Shown: positions 21,241 through 34,724 of the stretch, one piece after another
How the letters are laid out: every line of letters begins with the position of its first letter
Numbering within the stretch: position 1 is the stretch's first letter
DNA from: Endomychus coccineus
Lineage: Eukaryota; Arthropoda; Insecta; Coleoptera; Endomychidae
NCBI GenBank assembly: GCA_958510875.1
Contig: OY294068.1
Span: 70,410,633 to 70,474,632, forward strand
Reading direction: 5' to 3'
Length of the DNA stretch: 64,000 nucleotides
The notes under the pieces: generated by a model
What the model was told of the DNA's origin: nothing
What the model saw: the letters and a program-made list of their open reading frames with translations, nothing else
The model's database searches: none
Position numbers and translations under genes: made by a program

Positions 21241-22337
21241 ATTTATTTTTCAATTCAATAGGGATTATCTTATTTTTGTGCCAACTATTTATTAATTTAT
21301 TCATGTTATTTTGCACTGATAATGTAGGGTCAGATTTTAATTTTTTGTAAGTTGTTTCATCATTTAAAAGTTTTTCTATTTTGTTTTCGTAGTCATTTCT
21401 ATGCATTATGACGGTTTTATTACACTTATCCGCGTTCAAAACTAATATTTGAAGGTTAGCATCTAAGAATTCTTTCGTTTTTTGGTATGAAAGTTAAAAC
21501 GATTTTTTGCAATACCTACTTCCGTTTTCTGTTTGTTCTTTTTATTTGTTAAGATGTTACAAATTTTGTTTCTAATTTAATATTTTTCCTCTAAATTTCT
21601 ATTCCTAATTCCGCATTCTAAATTGGCAATTATACTGTCGATAGGCAGTTTTTTATTATCAGGCAATGCGATTTTCGGACCTAAGCTTAACGTGTGCTGC
21701 ACCTCCTCCGGAATTTTTGTGTCATTTAGGTTTTTCAACCATTGTTCATTGATATTTTGTTTTTCATAAGTTACGCACATCATTCAATTATTTATCTTTT
21801 TAGATTGAATGGCTTTGATTTTGTTAAAAAATTTTTCGAAATTGTTATGCTGATTTAAAAAAAATTGCGATATAAAGTTGCTATTAAAATTCTGATAACA
21901 GGATTGTTTAACGCGTTTAATTCTGTGTTCAACCTTCTAAATTAGCAATTATATTGTCGATAGGCAGTTTTTTATTTTTATTTTCAGGCAATGCAAATTT
22001 CGAACCTAAGCTTAACGTGTGTTGGACCTCATCCGGAATTATTGTGTCACCATTGTTCATTGATATTCTGTTTTTCATAAGCTACGTCTTTCATTAAATT
22101 ATTTATCTTTCTAGATTAAATGGCTTTAATTTTAAATCTTTTTTGCTGATTTTGAAAAAATTGCGAGTTAAGGTTGCTATCAAACTTTAGACAACAGGAT
22201 TGTTTAACACGTTTAATTTTGTTTTCAACCTCTACTACATTGGCGCATGCTTCTTTAATGGATAAATTTAAACAATTTTTATAAAGAGAATTTAATAATT
22301 TTGCGTACGACTTCTTATTTTGCACCTTGCTAAACAT
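21239..22337 (-). pseudogene. Penelope N-terminal region with internal tandem duplication
   Basis: Short open stretches at 22116-22337, 21577-21783 and 21239-21439 form the upstream part of the Penelope protein. A unit of about 319 bp is repeated head to tail: 21616-21934 and 21935 to about 22238. Both contain the CGATAGGCAGTTTTTTA block and the CCTAAGCTTAACGTGTG block. The duplication would break the frame in any case. Confidence 0.7.
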
Positions 22338-22909
22338 ATCCTTTGATTTATATTAAATGAAATTTGGAAATACTGGCAGATTCCTACATCTTACCAGAAA
22401 TATTCTGCGGTTTTTCTCTCTTGCTAATATCTTCATTAACTTTCCGTATTCTTTTAAAACTAGATAGGTGGTTGTTTCTTCCATATTAGGCTTATATCCC
22501 AGCCGAAATTATAATAAGATTCTTGACCCAGGTATGAATTATATATAAATTCTCGGGAAATAGGTCACATAGGACAGATATTCAAACTCTAAGTCATATT
22601 TATACTAACTTAATTAAATAAAAACTCTTGCAAATTCCTACACGCCTCTTTATAATGTTAAAAGTATATTTTTAGGTAGAATGTCAAGTATATTTCCAAT
22701 AACTGACAAACCTTTTTCTGTTAGCTTATAAATCTAACATCTGGTTTGAAAGTGAGTACTTAAAATTAATGGTCTCGTCTGCGTCTCTAGTCGTTCACAT
22801 TTTGGTGACATGAACACGCATTTAATAAAAGTTTTAATTGAAATTGGTGCGATAAGGACGCTTTGTGTAATACAATCAGCTTTAAGTAATCCAGTTTTAG
22901 ACATAATAA

Positions 22910-22939
22910 GTCTTCTGATGATGATCCTGAGACCGAAAC
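22910..22939 (+). ncRNA. Damaged hammerhead of the second Penelope copy
   Basis: Plus-strand copy with GUCUU, CUGAUGA and GAAAC kept, but stem II now reads GAUC against GACC (one mismatch), and stem III plus the cleavage strand are replaced by AT-rich sequence right after GAAAC. It cannot cleave as drawn. It marks the 3' break point of the inverted copy. Confidence 0.7.
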
Positions 22940-22945
22940 AAAATA

Positions 22946-24550
22946 TTATCGAACAAAGTTGAATTTGAATCTGAATAGAAAGTTAATTCGACTTATTTCG
23001 AGTCTTTGAACCGATGCACATGGAAAAGCGGGACATTCTATATTCAATCATTACAAATTCGCAACCTTTCCTGCAGTAATGTTTCTAGGCGTTAGAAAGT
23101 TGCTACTTGTATAAGCCCAGCTTTTTATTGCTTTGATGGACTAATAATTTATTCATGTCTAAACGATAAACGAGATAAGATCTCTATTGTGATTGAGTCA
23201 AACTACATTTTGATTAATACCTACATGGTCGCCACCTAAAACGTCATCGACAAAACTTCTGGCTTAGATGGCACAGTCATCTTCATTATTAAGGTCCTGA
23301 TTCGTAAGTAATCATCTTAGCGTGCCATTTTCTACAACGAAAATAGTTTTGTTTATCAAAAGATGAAGGACCTTTACATTTTTCCCGCCAATTAGATATT
23401 TCTAGACTTCGATGATGATTGATAAGACTGAATTTTAATAATTTCTAATGTCATGCTATGATCATATTGAAGAAAAAATAAATAGAAAAAATTGCACCAT
23501 ACATGCATATGCCAAAATGTTTGTTACGAATATTTGGGGATATAACGTGATTTCCAGAATTGATTTTCTATGTAAGTGGCTCACTTTTTCATCTGCAAAT
23601 GCTATGTTTGTTATGGGTTTAAAACTCTTTGAAAACCTTTTGAAGGGGTAACTGAATTCCTGTAAAAAGTATTCTTTCATCTTTGCAAAACTTCTCAAGA
23701 GGTGAAATTTCCCTGCATTTTCGGAAATGTTTAAACATTGTGTGGATATTAAAGATAATTCTTATTTTGTTTCAGGAATTGGGAATCACATTGCAGTAAA
23801 AACCTTTGTAATCTATCTCGTATTATTTTTATTAATCAGATATGTTAATGGAAATAATTAGTTGACGACATACAGGGCCATGTAAAATTACGATTATATA
23901 GATGTCTAGTAATAACTAGTATTAAGATCAAAATTTTTTACGTAATTGTATTACATTCCTGTTCGAAATGAGAATCGTAGACTTTACTTGTCTGTTATGC
24001 CACAAAATTAAATTAGCTAGTGAGTGTTGTTAATTTTCTAATATAAGTGGCTTGAAATAATATTTGTATTATAAATGCAACTTCTGTTAAATTTTTATAG
24101 ATTTATTCTCTTCACGAATAACTGTGTATAATACTGTTAGATTCTTTGGATACTTTTTTCTCTGTAGTTGAGTTTCAAAATAATTGTTTCAACGAACGAT
24201 AACATTTGCGGTTTGAGGAAAATTCTTCGTCTATAATAAATTATGAACCCCACAAAAGTTAAACTAGATTCCATAAGGGTTTTATTCATATCAAACTTAC
24301 TAGACTGTGCTCCAACAAATATATATAATTCTTCTATTGCAGTCGATTTTTTTGCACGAATCAATAGATATTGGTTTCCAGAACATAAAAACTAACACAT
24401 TTTTTTTAAAAAACCTTATTTCTAATGAAAGGTTGTGTCAATGAGCATCGTTTGGAGCCAGTTTTTGACATTTCAAGTAAAACTACCTAGTGGATATGGT
24501 GAATGAAACAGGTTCATAAGGATATTTTTGTAAATATAATAATTGATATA
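22946..24550. other. No gene recognised
   Basis: AT-rich DNA with only short chance ORFs on both strands. Confidence 0.5.
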
Positions 24551-24586
24551 TGGTATCAATATCAAACTCGCAGTTACGAAAGGGCG

Positions 24587-25033
24587 CTAAAAGTCCTTAT
24601 CGCGCTTGAACATCGCCAAACACTCCTTTGAAGTTGTCGTACGGTCGCGCTTGTTGTCAACAGAGAGCAAATGCAGCACCCATCTGGCAGATAGCTTTCT
24701 CATATTAGAAAATTTATGCAAAATGTTCCGTACCCGTTCGGTTGAGATGCCCATAGTGTCAGCAATCTCGAGTTTTTTAACTCGTCGATCGCCCAATATC
24801 ATACCATGAATTTTATCGACGATTTCTGGCGTTGTAACCTCAATTGGACGACCAGAACGTTCGGCGTCCTTTGTGGTCATACTACCACAACGAAAATCAG
24901 TAAACCACTCGTGAATCGATCCAATCGATGGTGAAGAGTCCCCAAAATGTTTAACAAGCGATGCTTTGGTTTGCATAATGTTTTTTCCACGCAAAAAATG
25001 TTTAATCAAGACGCGAAATTCACTTTCCTCCAT
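24587..25033 (-). pseudogene. Mariner transposase, N-terminal half
   Basis: ATG at 25031-25033 (minus) opens MEESEFRVLIKHFLRGKNI, followed by the paired helix-turn-helix region (IHEWFTDFRCG, DAERSGRPIEVTTPE), the linker (VKKLEIADTMGISTERV) and ARWVLHLLSVDNKRDR, the conserved W(V/I)PH(L/A)L-type motif. The frame stops after FKRDKDF, 148 codons in, so the whole DD(34)D catalytic domain is missing (full mariner is about 345 aa). The 5' leader is interrupted one base outside the start codon by a hAT element; it resumes at 26666. This copy cannot transpose itself. Confidence 0.9.
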
Positions 25034-25041
25034 GGTTACAA

Positions 25042-26657
25042 CAGTGGCGGCTCGTGAACTTTTTAAGAGAGGGGGCTGGACATAAAACGTTTTTGTAAAA
25101 ATATACTCTATTCAGCCAATAAATTTAACCTTTGCACAGCGACCGTACCAGCTACTTCAGTGACAAAATTAATTGTTGCCAAGCAAGAACCAACGTGGAG
25201 GTGCAGAGTTTCTCTTGGCAAAAAATGTTTTTGTTCGTTTTTTTTTTTGCTTTAGATTTTTGATATTTTTTCTTTTTTTTTGGAAATTTTTCATATTTTG
25301 TTTTTTTTTATTATTTTTATTAACTTTTTTATATATTAACGGAATTCTACGGTCTTTAGTTTGCGAAAAATGATCAATAATATTTCATTTTGTTTTAAGT
25401 GTTTTACTAAATCTTTTTCAATAGATATCAAACTAACATTGTATAAACGATTTTGTCCCATTGTATTTCGCATGTAAGTTTTAATTCGTTTGAGAGTAGA
25501 AAATGATCTCTCCACCGATGCCGACGTGACAGGAATGGTGACTGTCAAACAAAGTAGTTTATAAAACTGAGGTAAAACTTGTTGCAAATCATTGTCTCTC
25601 ATATCGGCGTGAATGTCGTACTGGTCTAAAATATCTTTATCCGAGTAGGTATATAACCCATAATTCATTGTGCAGTGCTATTTTATCAAAAAATTTATAT
25701 TTTAGAACTAAGTTATCTAAAAGTGTATTGGGAAACTCTTTTGAAAAAGATTCGAAAAATCTTCTATTCGTCAAGTCGAAAAACTTCAATTCATGTAAAT
25801 CGGAGAATCGAATCTCAATTTGACCTTTAATAGTATCTAAAATGTCATAAAAAAGGTTGTTTATAATGTAGTTTCTTGTCTACCAAATTATATGTTTTCC
25901 TCCTTTAACAATATTCTGTTTACCGGTTAATTTAAACTTAATACTCGATGTAATATGTTCCTGCGATTTTTGATGTCTGTCTATACCACGAGCTAAATTT
26001 TTCAAATCATCATAACCCGAGTGCCCCCAACATGAAGTTGTATCAGATGTAAATAGCAAGCAATATAATTCATTGTGTATTTCGATTTTGAAACATACCT
26101 GTCATCACTAATCCTTTCAAATCCGGTAAAGTCCGTTTATTTAAAAAAAACACTTTTCTGTAATATGTTAATCCACTAAATGGATTTTCTAAGAAGTCAG
26201 CAACTGCACATTTTAACGTTAAATAACTCACGGAACAGATAAATTATAACTTAACCTTACATCGCGTCGCGAAACAAAAACAAGAACTGACGGAGCACGT
26301 GACTCGTGTCGCCGCCTCGCAGCTCGCAGGGCAGGAAGTAATCGTATTTCGACCGAGTGCGAACGAGAAGCTAGCCTACAGAGAGTGTTGCCATATCCGC
26401 TGTTTTACCCTATTTGGCAGTTGGACTGGTTGGAAAAACGGCAACTGTGTTGACCACACGTATTTAGCGTTTGAGATATATTGAGAATCTAGCCTCTGGC
26501 CACTGTTGCCAGATTAAAAATAACTACTGAGAACGGGGAATTAATTGTAAAATTTAAAGAATTATCAGAAAAACAGGAAATAAAATGGAGAATGATCATT
26601 AAGATAAATTGGTGAGGAGGCTGAGCCTCCTTAGCCTCCTTCGAGGAGCCGCCACTG
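25042..26657 (-). mobile_element. hAT element, internally deleted, nested in the mariner leader
   Basis: Termini CAGTGGCGGCTC and its inverse GAGCCGCCACTG (12-bp perfect), flanked by the 8-bp duplication GGTTACAA (25034-25041 and 26658-26665), which is diagnostic for hAT. The transposase lies on the minus strand: a TTF/ZMYM-type zinc-finger segment (about 25900-26130, with SCWGHSGYDDL and HQKSQEHI), then directly the C-terminal part. The roughly 400 residues with the catalytic core expected between them are absent. Length 1,616 bp. Confidence 0.93.
25336..25668 (-). pseudogene. hAT transposase C-terminal dimerisation domain
   Basis: 110 codons including LLCLTVTIPVTSASVERSFS and RLYNVSLISIEKDLV, the classic hAT C-terminal dimerisation signature. 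Upstream sequence to about 25890 in another frame (SDLHELKFFDLTNRRFFESF) continues the same protein, so at least one frameshift separates them. It belongs to the deleted hAT element. Confidence 0.88.
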
Positions 26658-28227
26658 GGTTACAAAAATCTTCAAGGTCAAAACAGAATTGAATGACATA
26701 GCAGTCTGAACATTTCAATACGTTCTGCTTACATCAGAAATGGCACATGGGATTTTCGATTGTGGGGCCATCTGTTTTATTTTTCTGGGACTTGCCACCT
26801 TGCCCTCGTAGAATGCAAATATTGTAATCGCGCTAATCTTTACACTCTCATAACAACCAATAATGATTGTTTTCGAACCTAACTTTGTTGATATAGAATG
26901 CAAATATTGTAATCACGCTAATCTCAACATTCTCATTTCTCAGAATATTCTGGGAATTATATTGAAACCCGGGACTCAATTTACGTAGTATGATTTTATC
27001 AGTGGGACCCAATTTTCGTAGGAATATGGAAATGGGACTCAATTTACGTTTTTCGATAGAATTAGAACCGCCTAACACACTAACAAGAAACCCGGGAAAT
27101 AACAAGGTACATGTACTCCAGGTGTCGCCTAATGCCTGTGAAACGGAATGTTTCGATGCGCATTACATTCCCTAGGGTGCGTAAAAATGCCTTCGGGAGT
27201 GACTTTCAGTTCCCCCATGTATGCTTTGGCACTTTGAGTTGAATCATCATCAGTATCCCTACAACTGAATTCACCTGCAGGTTATGTAGCCAATTGGTTA
27301 GATGCTGTCTACGGACTTGGATGTCGTGAATATTCATTTTTCTGCAGATGAATAAAAGGAACCGAATAACGTAACTACATTCGAAATGAATATGTATAAT
27401 AGGCCGATCATTCTATAAATTCGTTATAGCCATTGATCAGGGAAAGATATAGAAGTCGAATATTATTGCCGTTTCTGATTGGCAAACACTTGCACATGAA
27501 GAATATCGTGTTGTGTGTTTCCAGATGTGTGTTTTGATTATTTGAACAATGAACACCGAATTTACGTTCTTCCGAATCAAAACCTCACTTTTTAATTTTT
27601 GTGAATCACACCTTGACTAAAAGTTTACAATATGATGTGATTAGCTGCATTTTGAGAAACAAATCAATATAGGTAAATAATCTGAATCTACTTATTTTGG
27701 GATCAAGTAGACTAAGAAGGTTCCGTAGAAACAAATTCTAATTGGTTAATTTCATCTTGAAAATATATTGCACTTCAGAGGATATTTAGGGGGTACCATC
27801 ACTGGTACTCCAATCACAAATTTATCGTTATTTATCTACTATAATATTTAATTGGTATTATACACAGTTTGATTCGTTGGGCAATATACAGTACATTACA
27901 TTATTAAATTTATGTATTAAATTAACACTCGAAGCTTAAGAATTATGTTGTGTAAATACTGATCTCGAGTTGCCCCAATTTCAATATACAGCTCTATTTC
28001 ACCAACAACGATAATTTACTGTCTCATTTAATAAATTAGATATATTGATTCCTATTAAAGTACTAAGGACGTTTCGGCTACTAGATAACTATCCGTAGTA
28101 CTTTAATAGTATTTTTCTATGACATCATCAAAATATGTCCATTAAACGATCGTAAATTGAATCAATTTGCACAGAATATATTGCATAGCGGTCCTGATAC
28201 GATATAATGCATATTCATATTACATTT

Positions 28228-28240
28228 GTTGCTTGGCAAC
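28228..28240 (+). promoter_or_regulatory. Candidate RFX X-box in a GC-richer patch
   Basis: GTTGCTTGGCAAC is a perfect two-half-site match to the X-box form GTTGCY-N-RGCAAC and is followed within 90 bp by a locally GC-rich patch (GTGGGCGGCGGCTTTG). In animals X-boxes often mark promoters of ciliary genes. No gene start is visible here, so this is only a candidate. Confidence 0.3.
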
Positions 28241-31200
28241 TTGGCAACAAATGCATCATGGGTTAGTGGCGGTCCATTGTAGCTAGTGGGCGGCGGCTTT
28301 GTGAATATGACACTAGCGACGGGATATTTGAATAAATGTCCAGTATTTCTGTCAACATATATAATTTATTAGAACTTAAACGTGTGTAGTAATTTGTCAT
28401 AAAAAAAATTTAGTATGCACAAAATAACTACGATACTGTGAAAGTGTGCAGCACCAGCCGAAGGTGTGTAATTCATTTTGTGGGTATTGCATAATGTACT
28501 TTTTTAGTGAATATGGATGACTATTTCGTACTTATTGAAAATTAGTATGTTTCCGAAATGACCAAAGAACGATATATCGAGCCTTGTTGATCTAGACTTT
28601 TACAAATTTGAATAATCATCAAGTCAACAAATAAAATTGCAACAAGATTGACTGTGATACTTTAAAAACAAATAATTTACGACAACTTTTGGCCTGCTTG
28701 CTGATTATGATGTCACAGGAAATGAAACGTATGATTTATCATCTTCACTAATCGTCATTATTTATGTATTCAATTTCATTATTTTCTCAAAGCTTAAATT
28801 TGGTGGGCCGTTTTGGCAATTTACGAATTAATTAAAGGGAATTCACCTCCGTGAATGAGTTTAATATCCAATATTCTGATATTTGATAAAAATCTATTAA
28901 TAAGATAATAAGGCACTACTAACATTACGCTACTTTTTCCTTATTATTTAATTCCTTTTAAACTATGACTCAATTAAATTAGTAAGTGATTGCTCACTAT
29001 AATTCCTTATGTATAAAACCAACAGTTTCAGGATCTAATAATTTCGATATCACCATAAGCCATTAATTATAGGATTTAAGACACAAGAAATATTTTATTA
29101 GTCATAGACATTTGTACGAGTAGAATTATGTCGGGCAGCAATTGAATTTAAAATTTGCACTTGGGCCTTAATCACGGTGATCAAATCTAATGAAACATTG
29201 TGACCATCCTATCAGCAAATCTATTATTCCAAATAGAAACACCCATTTGTATAAGGTATGGCATTTTTTATTCTACTTTCAATTTTGGTAGTTCTGTAGT
29301 GCTATACACGAAAATATCATGTAACAGTTATCTGCAATTCTGTCGAAAAAAATTTTTTCTATGAGATTACCCACAACTGATTTTTAACTTGATGGGGTAT
29401 TTGATCTACATATTTGTCTGCCTTCCTATATTCGCTTGACTATTTGTTGCAAATTTTGATTTGATTTTGTTAAAGACCCAACAAGGAATCCTAGATAATT
29501 TTCAAACAAAACAATTTTGCGGTATTTAGATTTCCAGACAATTTGACATCAGATGACGAAGGAATTAGTAAATGCACATTGTAAATATAAAATTACTTAC
29601 CATAAATTTGAATTGCATTTATTACAAATAACTCGAATAACTCTTTAACATACTTATTATATGTATTGTTTAAATTTTCATTTAATAATATGCTTATACC
29701 AAATCGTAACAGCATAAAGTTACAAAACATTTTTTAGGTAGAATATCAATCAATAAAGAACTTGTATATCATTTTTTTTTAATTCAACAGCTTTCTAATG
29801 CTCTAAGTCTATTGCCATTTCTCCATATATTTAGTAATTTTTTAACAACCCCAAACAAACACTGCATGTAATGAATAGGAAATATTGATACTAATCCTAT
29901 ATTTAATGCACTTAAGGGGCACAAATATTTGATATTCTCCATATTTTTTAAGTTTAAAGTTGCTATCGTTTCTTAATGTAGCCCCAATATTTGGAAAAAC
30001 TACCCTATGTTTTATATATTCCCCGATAATACAACACTTATCACAACCCGATTAAGCATTGTCATCCTAGTTGCCTTTTACAATAAACCTAGCCGGTGTA
30101 TCGCAACAAAAAGCTTTACATACAACTTTTACGGTTTTTTAAGAAAATGATATGCCAGGTCTACGGCACTGTTCATTTTCTCTTTCCCTTCCGGTGTTAC
30201 TATATTCTCCTATAGTCATTAATTAATAATGCAATATCGAATGTTTTACTACCATGGCTTGTAATTTTTGTGATCTCGATCTCCCGTAATGACTATAATT
30301 TTTCATCCGGTTTATTAAGGTATAAACTTGTAAGGCAACTTATTATACAAGGATCAACGAATGTTTCATAAATTTCCATATTATTCCAGTATTACTGATG
30401 ATGAGTGTTAATTAAATAAATTGTTTCATTTTCTCGCAAGGAATTCTTATATAAAATTAATACGATTTTGTACGCATAACTTTGCTAGCCCAGTCATTAT
30501 CGAAAACTCCCTTCGTTGATCTGTCGAACAGATCGAGCAAAAACTTGTGTTATATTCTACTGACTGAGATACCCGGATTATGATATCGTAAACCAATGAA
30601 AGTCGTTATCATACAGATTTGAATATATAAAGTAGTATATAGGAGTTTATGCTAGTGAGAATATAGCCGCATGTGTGTCCTATTTTAACGAGAGCGAAGG
30701 AGACGAAATATGGTGAACAATGATAGGCTTTGGATATTATTGATGGAAAGACTACTTATAGTGTGGGAGTTCGCCGGTGCGGCAATATTCGTAGCATCGA
30801 GTATCAGGATATTGTAACGGTCATATTAAAACATGTTCTCAGCATATAGCATTCCCCTGCTTTTAATCGTCTTGACCTGCTTATAAATATTGAAAATTCT
30901 TTTGGTGCGATTAGCGGCGAGACATTTAACAATGTGTGTTGGGATTTTTATAATCGGTTGGATTATTGTATTCACAACGAAGGAGCTCGTTTTGAGGATT
31001 TGATTTAATTTGGAACATTCATTTTATTTTTTAGAATTTAATTTTTGGATCTATCATTATTTCGAAGTTATTTTTCTCCCGGAGAAGATAAAAGCAATAG
31101 AATAACGGGATTCCTTCCAGCTGATCTTATTGACATCATTTATATCCTAGTACAAATTCGATATACCACCATGCGTTCGTCAAGAGTTACTGATTCAAAT

Positions 31201-33549
31201 AATTTCTGATTTCAATATCTCTTAGTGATACGGTGTTACCAAAATTACCGATTTTTGTTACAAATATACCATTTTTAAAATAAAACAAATGCACATATAA
31301 TTTTTTGTAATGTTGTGAAAAACGAAAATACAAAAATCAAGCAAACCCTCAAAATAATATAAAAAAAAAACATTATTCCATTTGAAAATGAATATCAACA
31401 TCTTCATCTTCAAAATATTTAAAGATTTTATTGAATAGACCATTTGTTGGGTAACATTATAACATTCGCCATTTACATTTTGAGATGCCAATAATAGTGA
31501 ATTTACTGTACTATTATACGAGCGATTTCTAACATCTGTTTTGACTAATTTTACTTTTGAAAATTCTTCTCACAGGCGGCATTTGAATGGGGAGTTACTT
31601 ACAAATCTAATACAAAATTTGCTAATTCATTAAATTTACAAACATCAGATAGATTTTGTACCAGTATTTATCAATCGATGTTTCATCCCTTAAAATCAGG
31701 ATTGCTTTCCTATTTACTTCTATATTTTTTTCGTCTATTTTTTAATTTTAGTCTCTTGTCTTTATCAGAATCAGATCTATCGCGTTGAATTGATTTTGCT
31801 CGTACTTGCCATATTTAAAAAAAACACCTATAAAACACAAAATACTTGGTATGCAAAATACGTACTTTGTACTTGCTTAAAATGGGACCAGGCCAGCGAG
31901 TTCGGGGACAGACGATTTCCGGTGCTGCAATATTTAGATAGATCGCGGCAGGTCTAATTTTGATTCTGAGACAATATCGTTGCTAGTAACCAAAAGAGGT
32001 CAGCACTAATTAGTTAAAATTATTTTACTTTATTGTCGAGTTAGTTGTATACAATTAGAACCTTGTTATAAAAAATGTCCTCATGTAGATTAAAAAATAT
32101 GTTACAATTATCAATTATGTTACATGATACTGTTTACCACAATTGAAGGAAAAACTGTTGAAAGTGGAACACTGGTGTCTATAGTACTATTCCCACTACT
32201 CGGCAGAAGTTGTCGATGTTACGCTCTATCCTCGTCTTAAACGGATATGCTATTCCCACACTCGCAATGTCACATTACCCATCTACTGGTTTATACATTT
32301 TAATCTGTATATGAAAGGGGAGTGGGCGTTCTTAAAACTATGAGTTTTGCCTTACAGTGGCAACCGGGATGAATCCATTTTTAAGGAACCCTTCTGTGTC
32401 TACTAACATTTACTTCATTCGCGAGCATTTATATGATGCTTTCTATATTATCGAAATTGTTTCATCCTCAGGTGATGTACTCCTCGAGATTTATCAGGTA
32501 GCACACGGGAAAAATAAACAAACTGTCTTATCACTGAAGATGACAACATAAGTATTCCAGCCAGAACGCGTCTAGAAAAAAGAGATGAATGTTATCAAAA
32601 TTGATTTTTATTCTACAGTGCTTATTACTAATGACAATCTTTTAGATTTTATAAATTTTTCATATCGTTTTCGTAATTATCATTTTATAAACATCAATAG
32701 TATCCTTCTTGGCCAGTCGTTTATAGGATTTGATATTAATTATATTTTGAGATATTATATAGGGAACTGAGAATATTAAATCTCCTAGATGAGCAATATT
32801 GTCAAATTAAATATATTCAATTAAGTCGTGAACCAAGTAATATTTTTTCAGTTTACTTTTAAGGTAACCCTAATTATTGCTTTACTATAAATAATAGTGC
32901 GTACTGCATACGATCTTATTTATTTATATGTCTTCTGTTTTGTGTGATTTCATTGTTTTCTCTGATCTGTTAACTCGATGATGTTATATAGTGATACAAT
33001 ATAGGTATTTAAAGAGTAATTTCGTTTTTGCTCATAAAAAAAAGAAATGTACTGTATATATAAATATGAATCTGTCATAGAGACCATGTAATGGACTGCT
33101 GTTAGTTATGATGCCTTGCGTCAATTCTGTCTAGTCTGTACTTAATTATGATTGTTTCTATGTAGCATAGCTAATATATTTACTTCTTCTAAATATACAT
33201 TATATTACATTTTATCTGTTGTTTTATTTTGACTTTTCGTGATGAATTCTGCCTAACACTAAAATTAAAAAATTTCTGATAATTGGCAAATTATGAAAAA
33301 AGTTCACCCATTTGGGGCAATATATTCCGAGATTATTCAAGACTACCAGATTTATAGTGGTCAGATATGGTAGCTTTGTATGTTTGTTCATTGTGTAGCC
33401 GGTGTTGATACCACTGGGAACCCTAAAGTGGACACAAATACAGATTAAATATAAGTTAATAAATTTCCAGCGATTATCTTCGTTCTAGCTACTTGATTGA
33501 AATGTAAAAAAATTTAAATGAGATTACACATTTTAAACTTTGATATATT

Positions 33550-33590
33550 CTCTTAACATGTTTCGTTGCACGGCAACATCTTCAGAGGTA
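33550..33590 (-). ncRNA. Hammerhead-like motif
   Basis: The minus strand reads CUGAAGA, an extra U, stem II GUUGC-CGU-GCAAC, then GAAAC and AUGUU. Core and stem II are intact and of the same form as the Penelope ribozyme at 19573. Stem I does not pair convincingly, so activity is doubtful. No retroelement ORF is adjacent; it is probably a relic of a Penelope 3' end. Confidence 0.45.
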
Positions 33591-34724
33591 TTTCACAGAA
33601 CTATTACTATTATGATATTTATGCTAACTATATTCTATGAACAAATCAGAAATATGCGTTATTTCGTTAAGGGTGATTATGTCAGGTATCTGCAAATATT
33701 TAAGGATTCCAGTGATTCGAATAATGCTAATTTAAAACTTTTATGTCGAATGTGAAGTATTTCAGGGTTGACCGGGGAACTATGGCGCCCATAACAATGA
33801 AATATTACCCATTATAAAATACTCGTGTCATTTGTTATACCTATTTCTTGCTTAGCGTCTTGCTTTAATTTAAAAAAAAATTATTAAGTAAAATACTGTA
33901 GGAATTAAAGCTACTACACAAGACAAAGTAACAACTAATAATTAAATTCTAGTAAGAATATATAACATTATGAACGTGCTGTTTATTAATAACAAAGCAC
34001 ATTGGCAACACTATGATGAGTTCCTAGAAAGTTCATAAAGTTCATTTGACCCTATATATATTCATATCGGACATCGTAAAACCTGGTTGCTTGTGGCATA
34101 ATAAATCAATAAATGAATAGTATAGTTATAAATGTCGCCCTTTATTACATTATCCTTATAAAGTTTGATCAAAGGAAAACTTACTTCGTACAGAAAATAT
34201 GTGTTTGAAAGTTAATTTCCTCAAACATTAATATTTCCACATATTTGGCGCCCATGAAAAGTGGGTCCTAAGGCAGTCTGCAGTGAATTGTTTTATTAGA
34301 CTGATAGTTTTAAAACGTGATTTATCAACCTAGCACTAGTATACTCTGAGGTAAATATTAGACTGAAATGGATGAGGCAATGAGGGTGTTTTTGATCTGC
34401 TATCACTACATATTCTGTTAAAGATGCTCAGTCGTTCAATGCTCTCACATAAAACCAGTTCGAGTTAGAATTACTGTCAGTATTACCAATTTCTTGAAAA
34501 CATTTGGGGATGCTTGGGGATTCTCAAAGGATTGGCGAAAACTGAAGGAAATTTAAGAAATAAGAAAAATGCTGATACAATGTTCCAGGTCCAGATATAC
34601 AACAAGCGGAAAAGTCACCTTTTTTCAACAGAGTTCATCTCATATAGCAAACATGTGTGCTTATAAATGACCACTGACCACCTCAGGCGGCCCTCTTCCC
34701 ACGTCGCGTCTGCGTACTTGGCTT

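Larger units (their letters stand above)
19179..22945 (-). mobile_element. Penelope-like retroelement (degenerate) with inverted second 3' end
   Basis: The main body is on the minus strand: N-terminal region (22337 down), reverse transcriptase with YVDD (20676-21240), GIY-YIG endonuclease (19985-20392), a 3' UTR, then a hammerhead ribozyme (19573-19614). A segment starting near TATAATAAGATTCTTGACCC occurs as a direct repeat at both sides (19183-19219 plus 19519-19546, and 22507-22572), like the pseudo-LTRs of Penelope elements. Immediately beyond the right copy, 22573-22945 is a plus-strand, 5'-truncated second copy that starts inside the last 16 codons of the endonuclease frame and ends at a damaged ribozyme. 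Such inverted partial copies are a known Penelope insertion habit. Confidence 0.9.

Noticed and set aside
25173..25373. Phe-rich ORF that looks like a membrane protein
   Set aside because: Produced by T-runs at the hAT 3' end; no real protein features.
28052..28109. Stem-loop with GCCGAAACGTCC-like wording resembling a hammerhead
   Set aside because: Outer stem (AAAGTACTA/TAGTACTTT) and GAAACGUC fit, but the CUGAUGA core is absent, so I kept it only as a possible relic.
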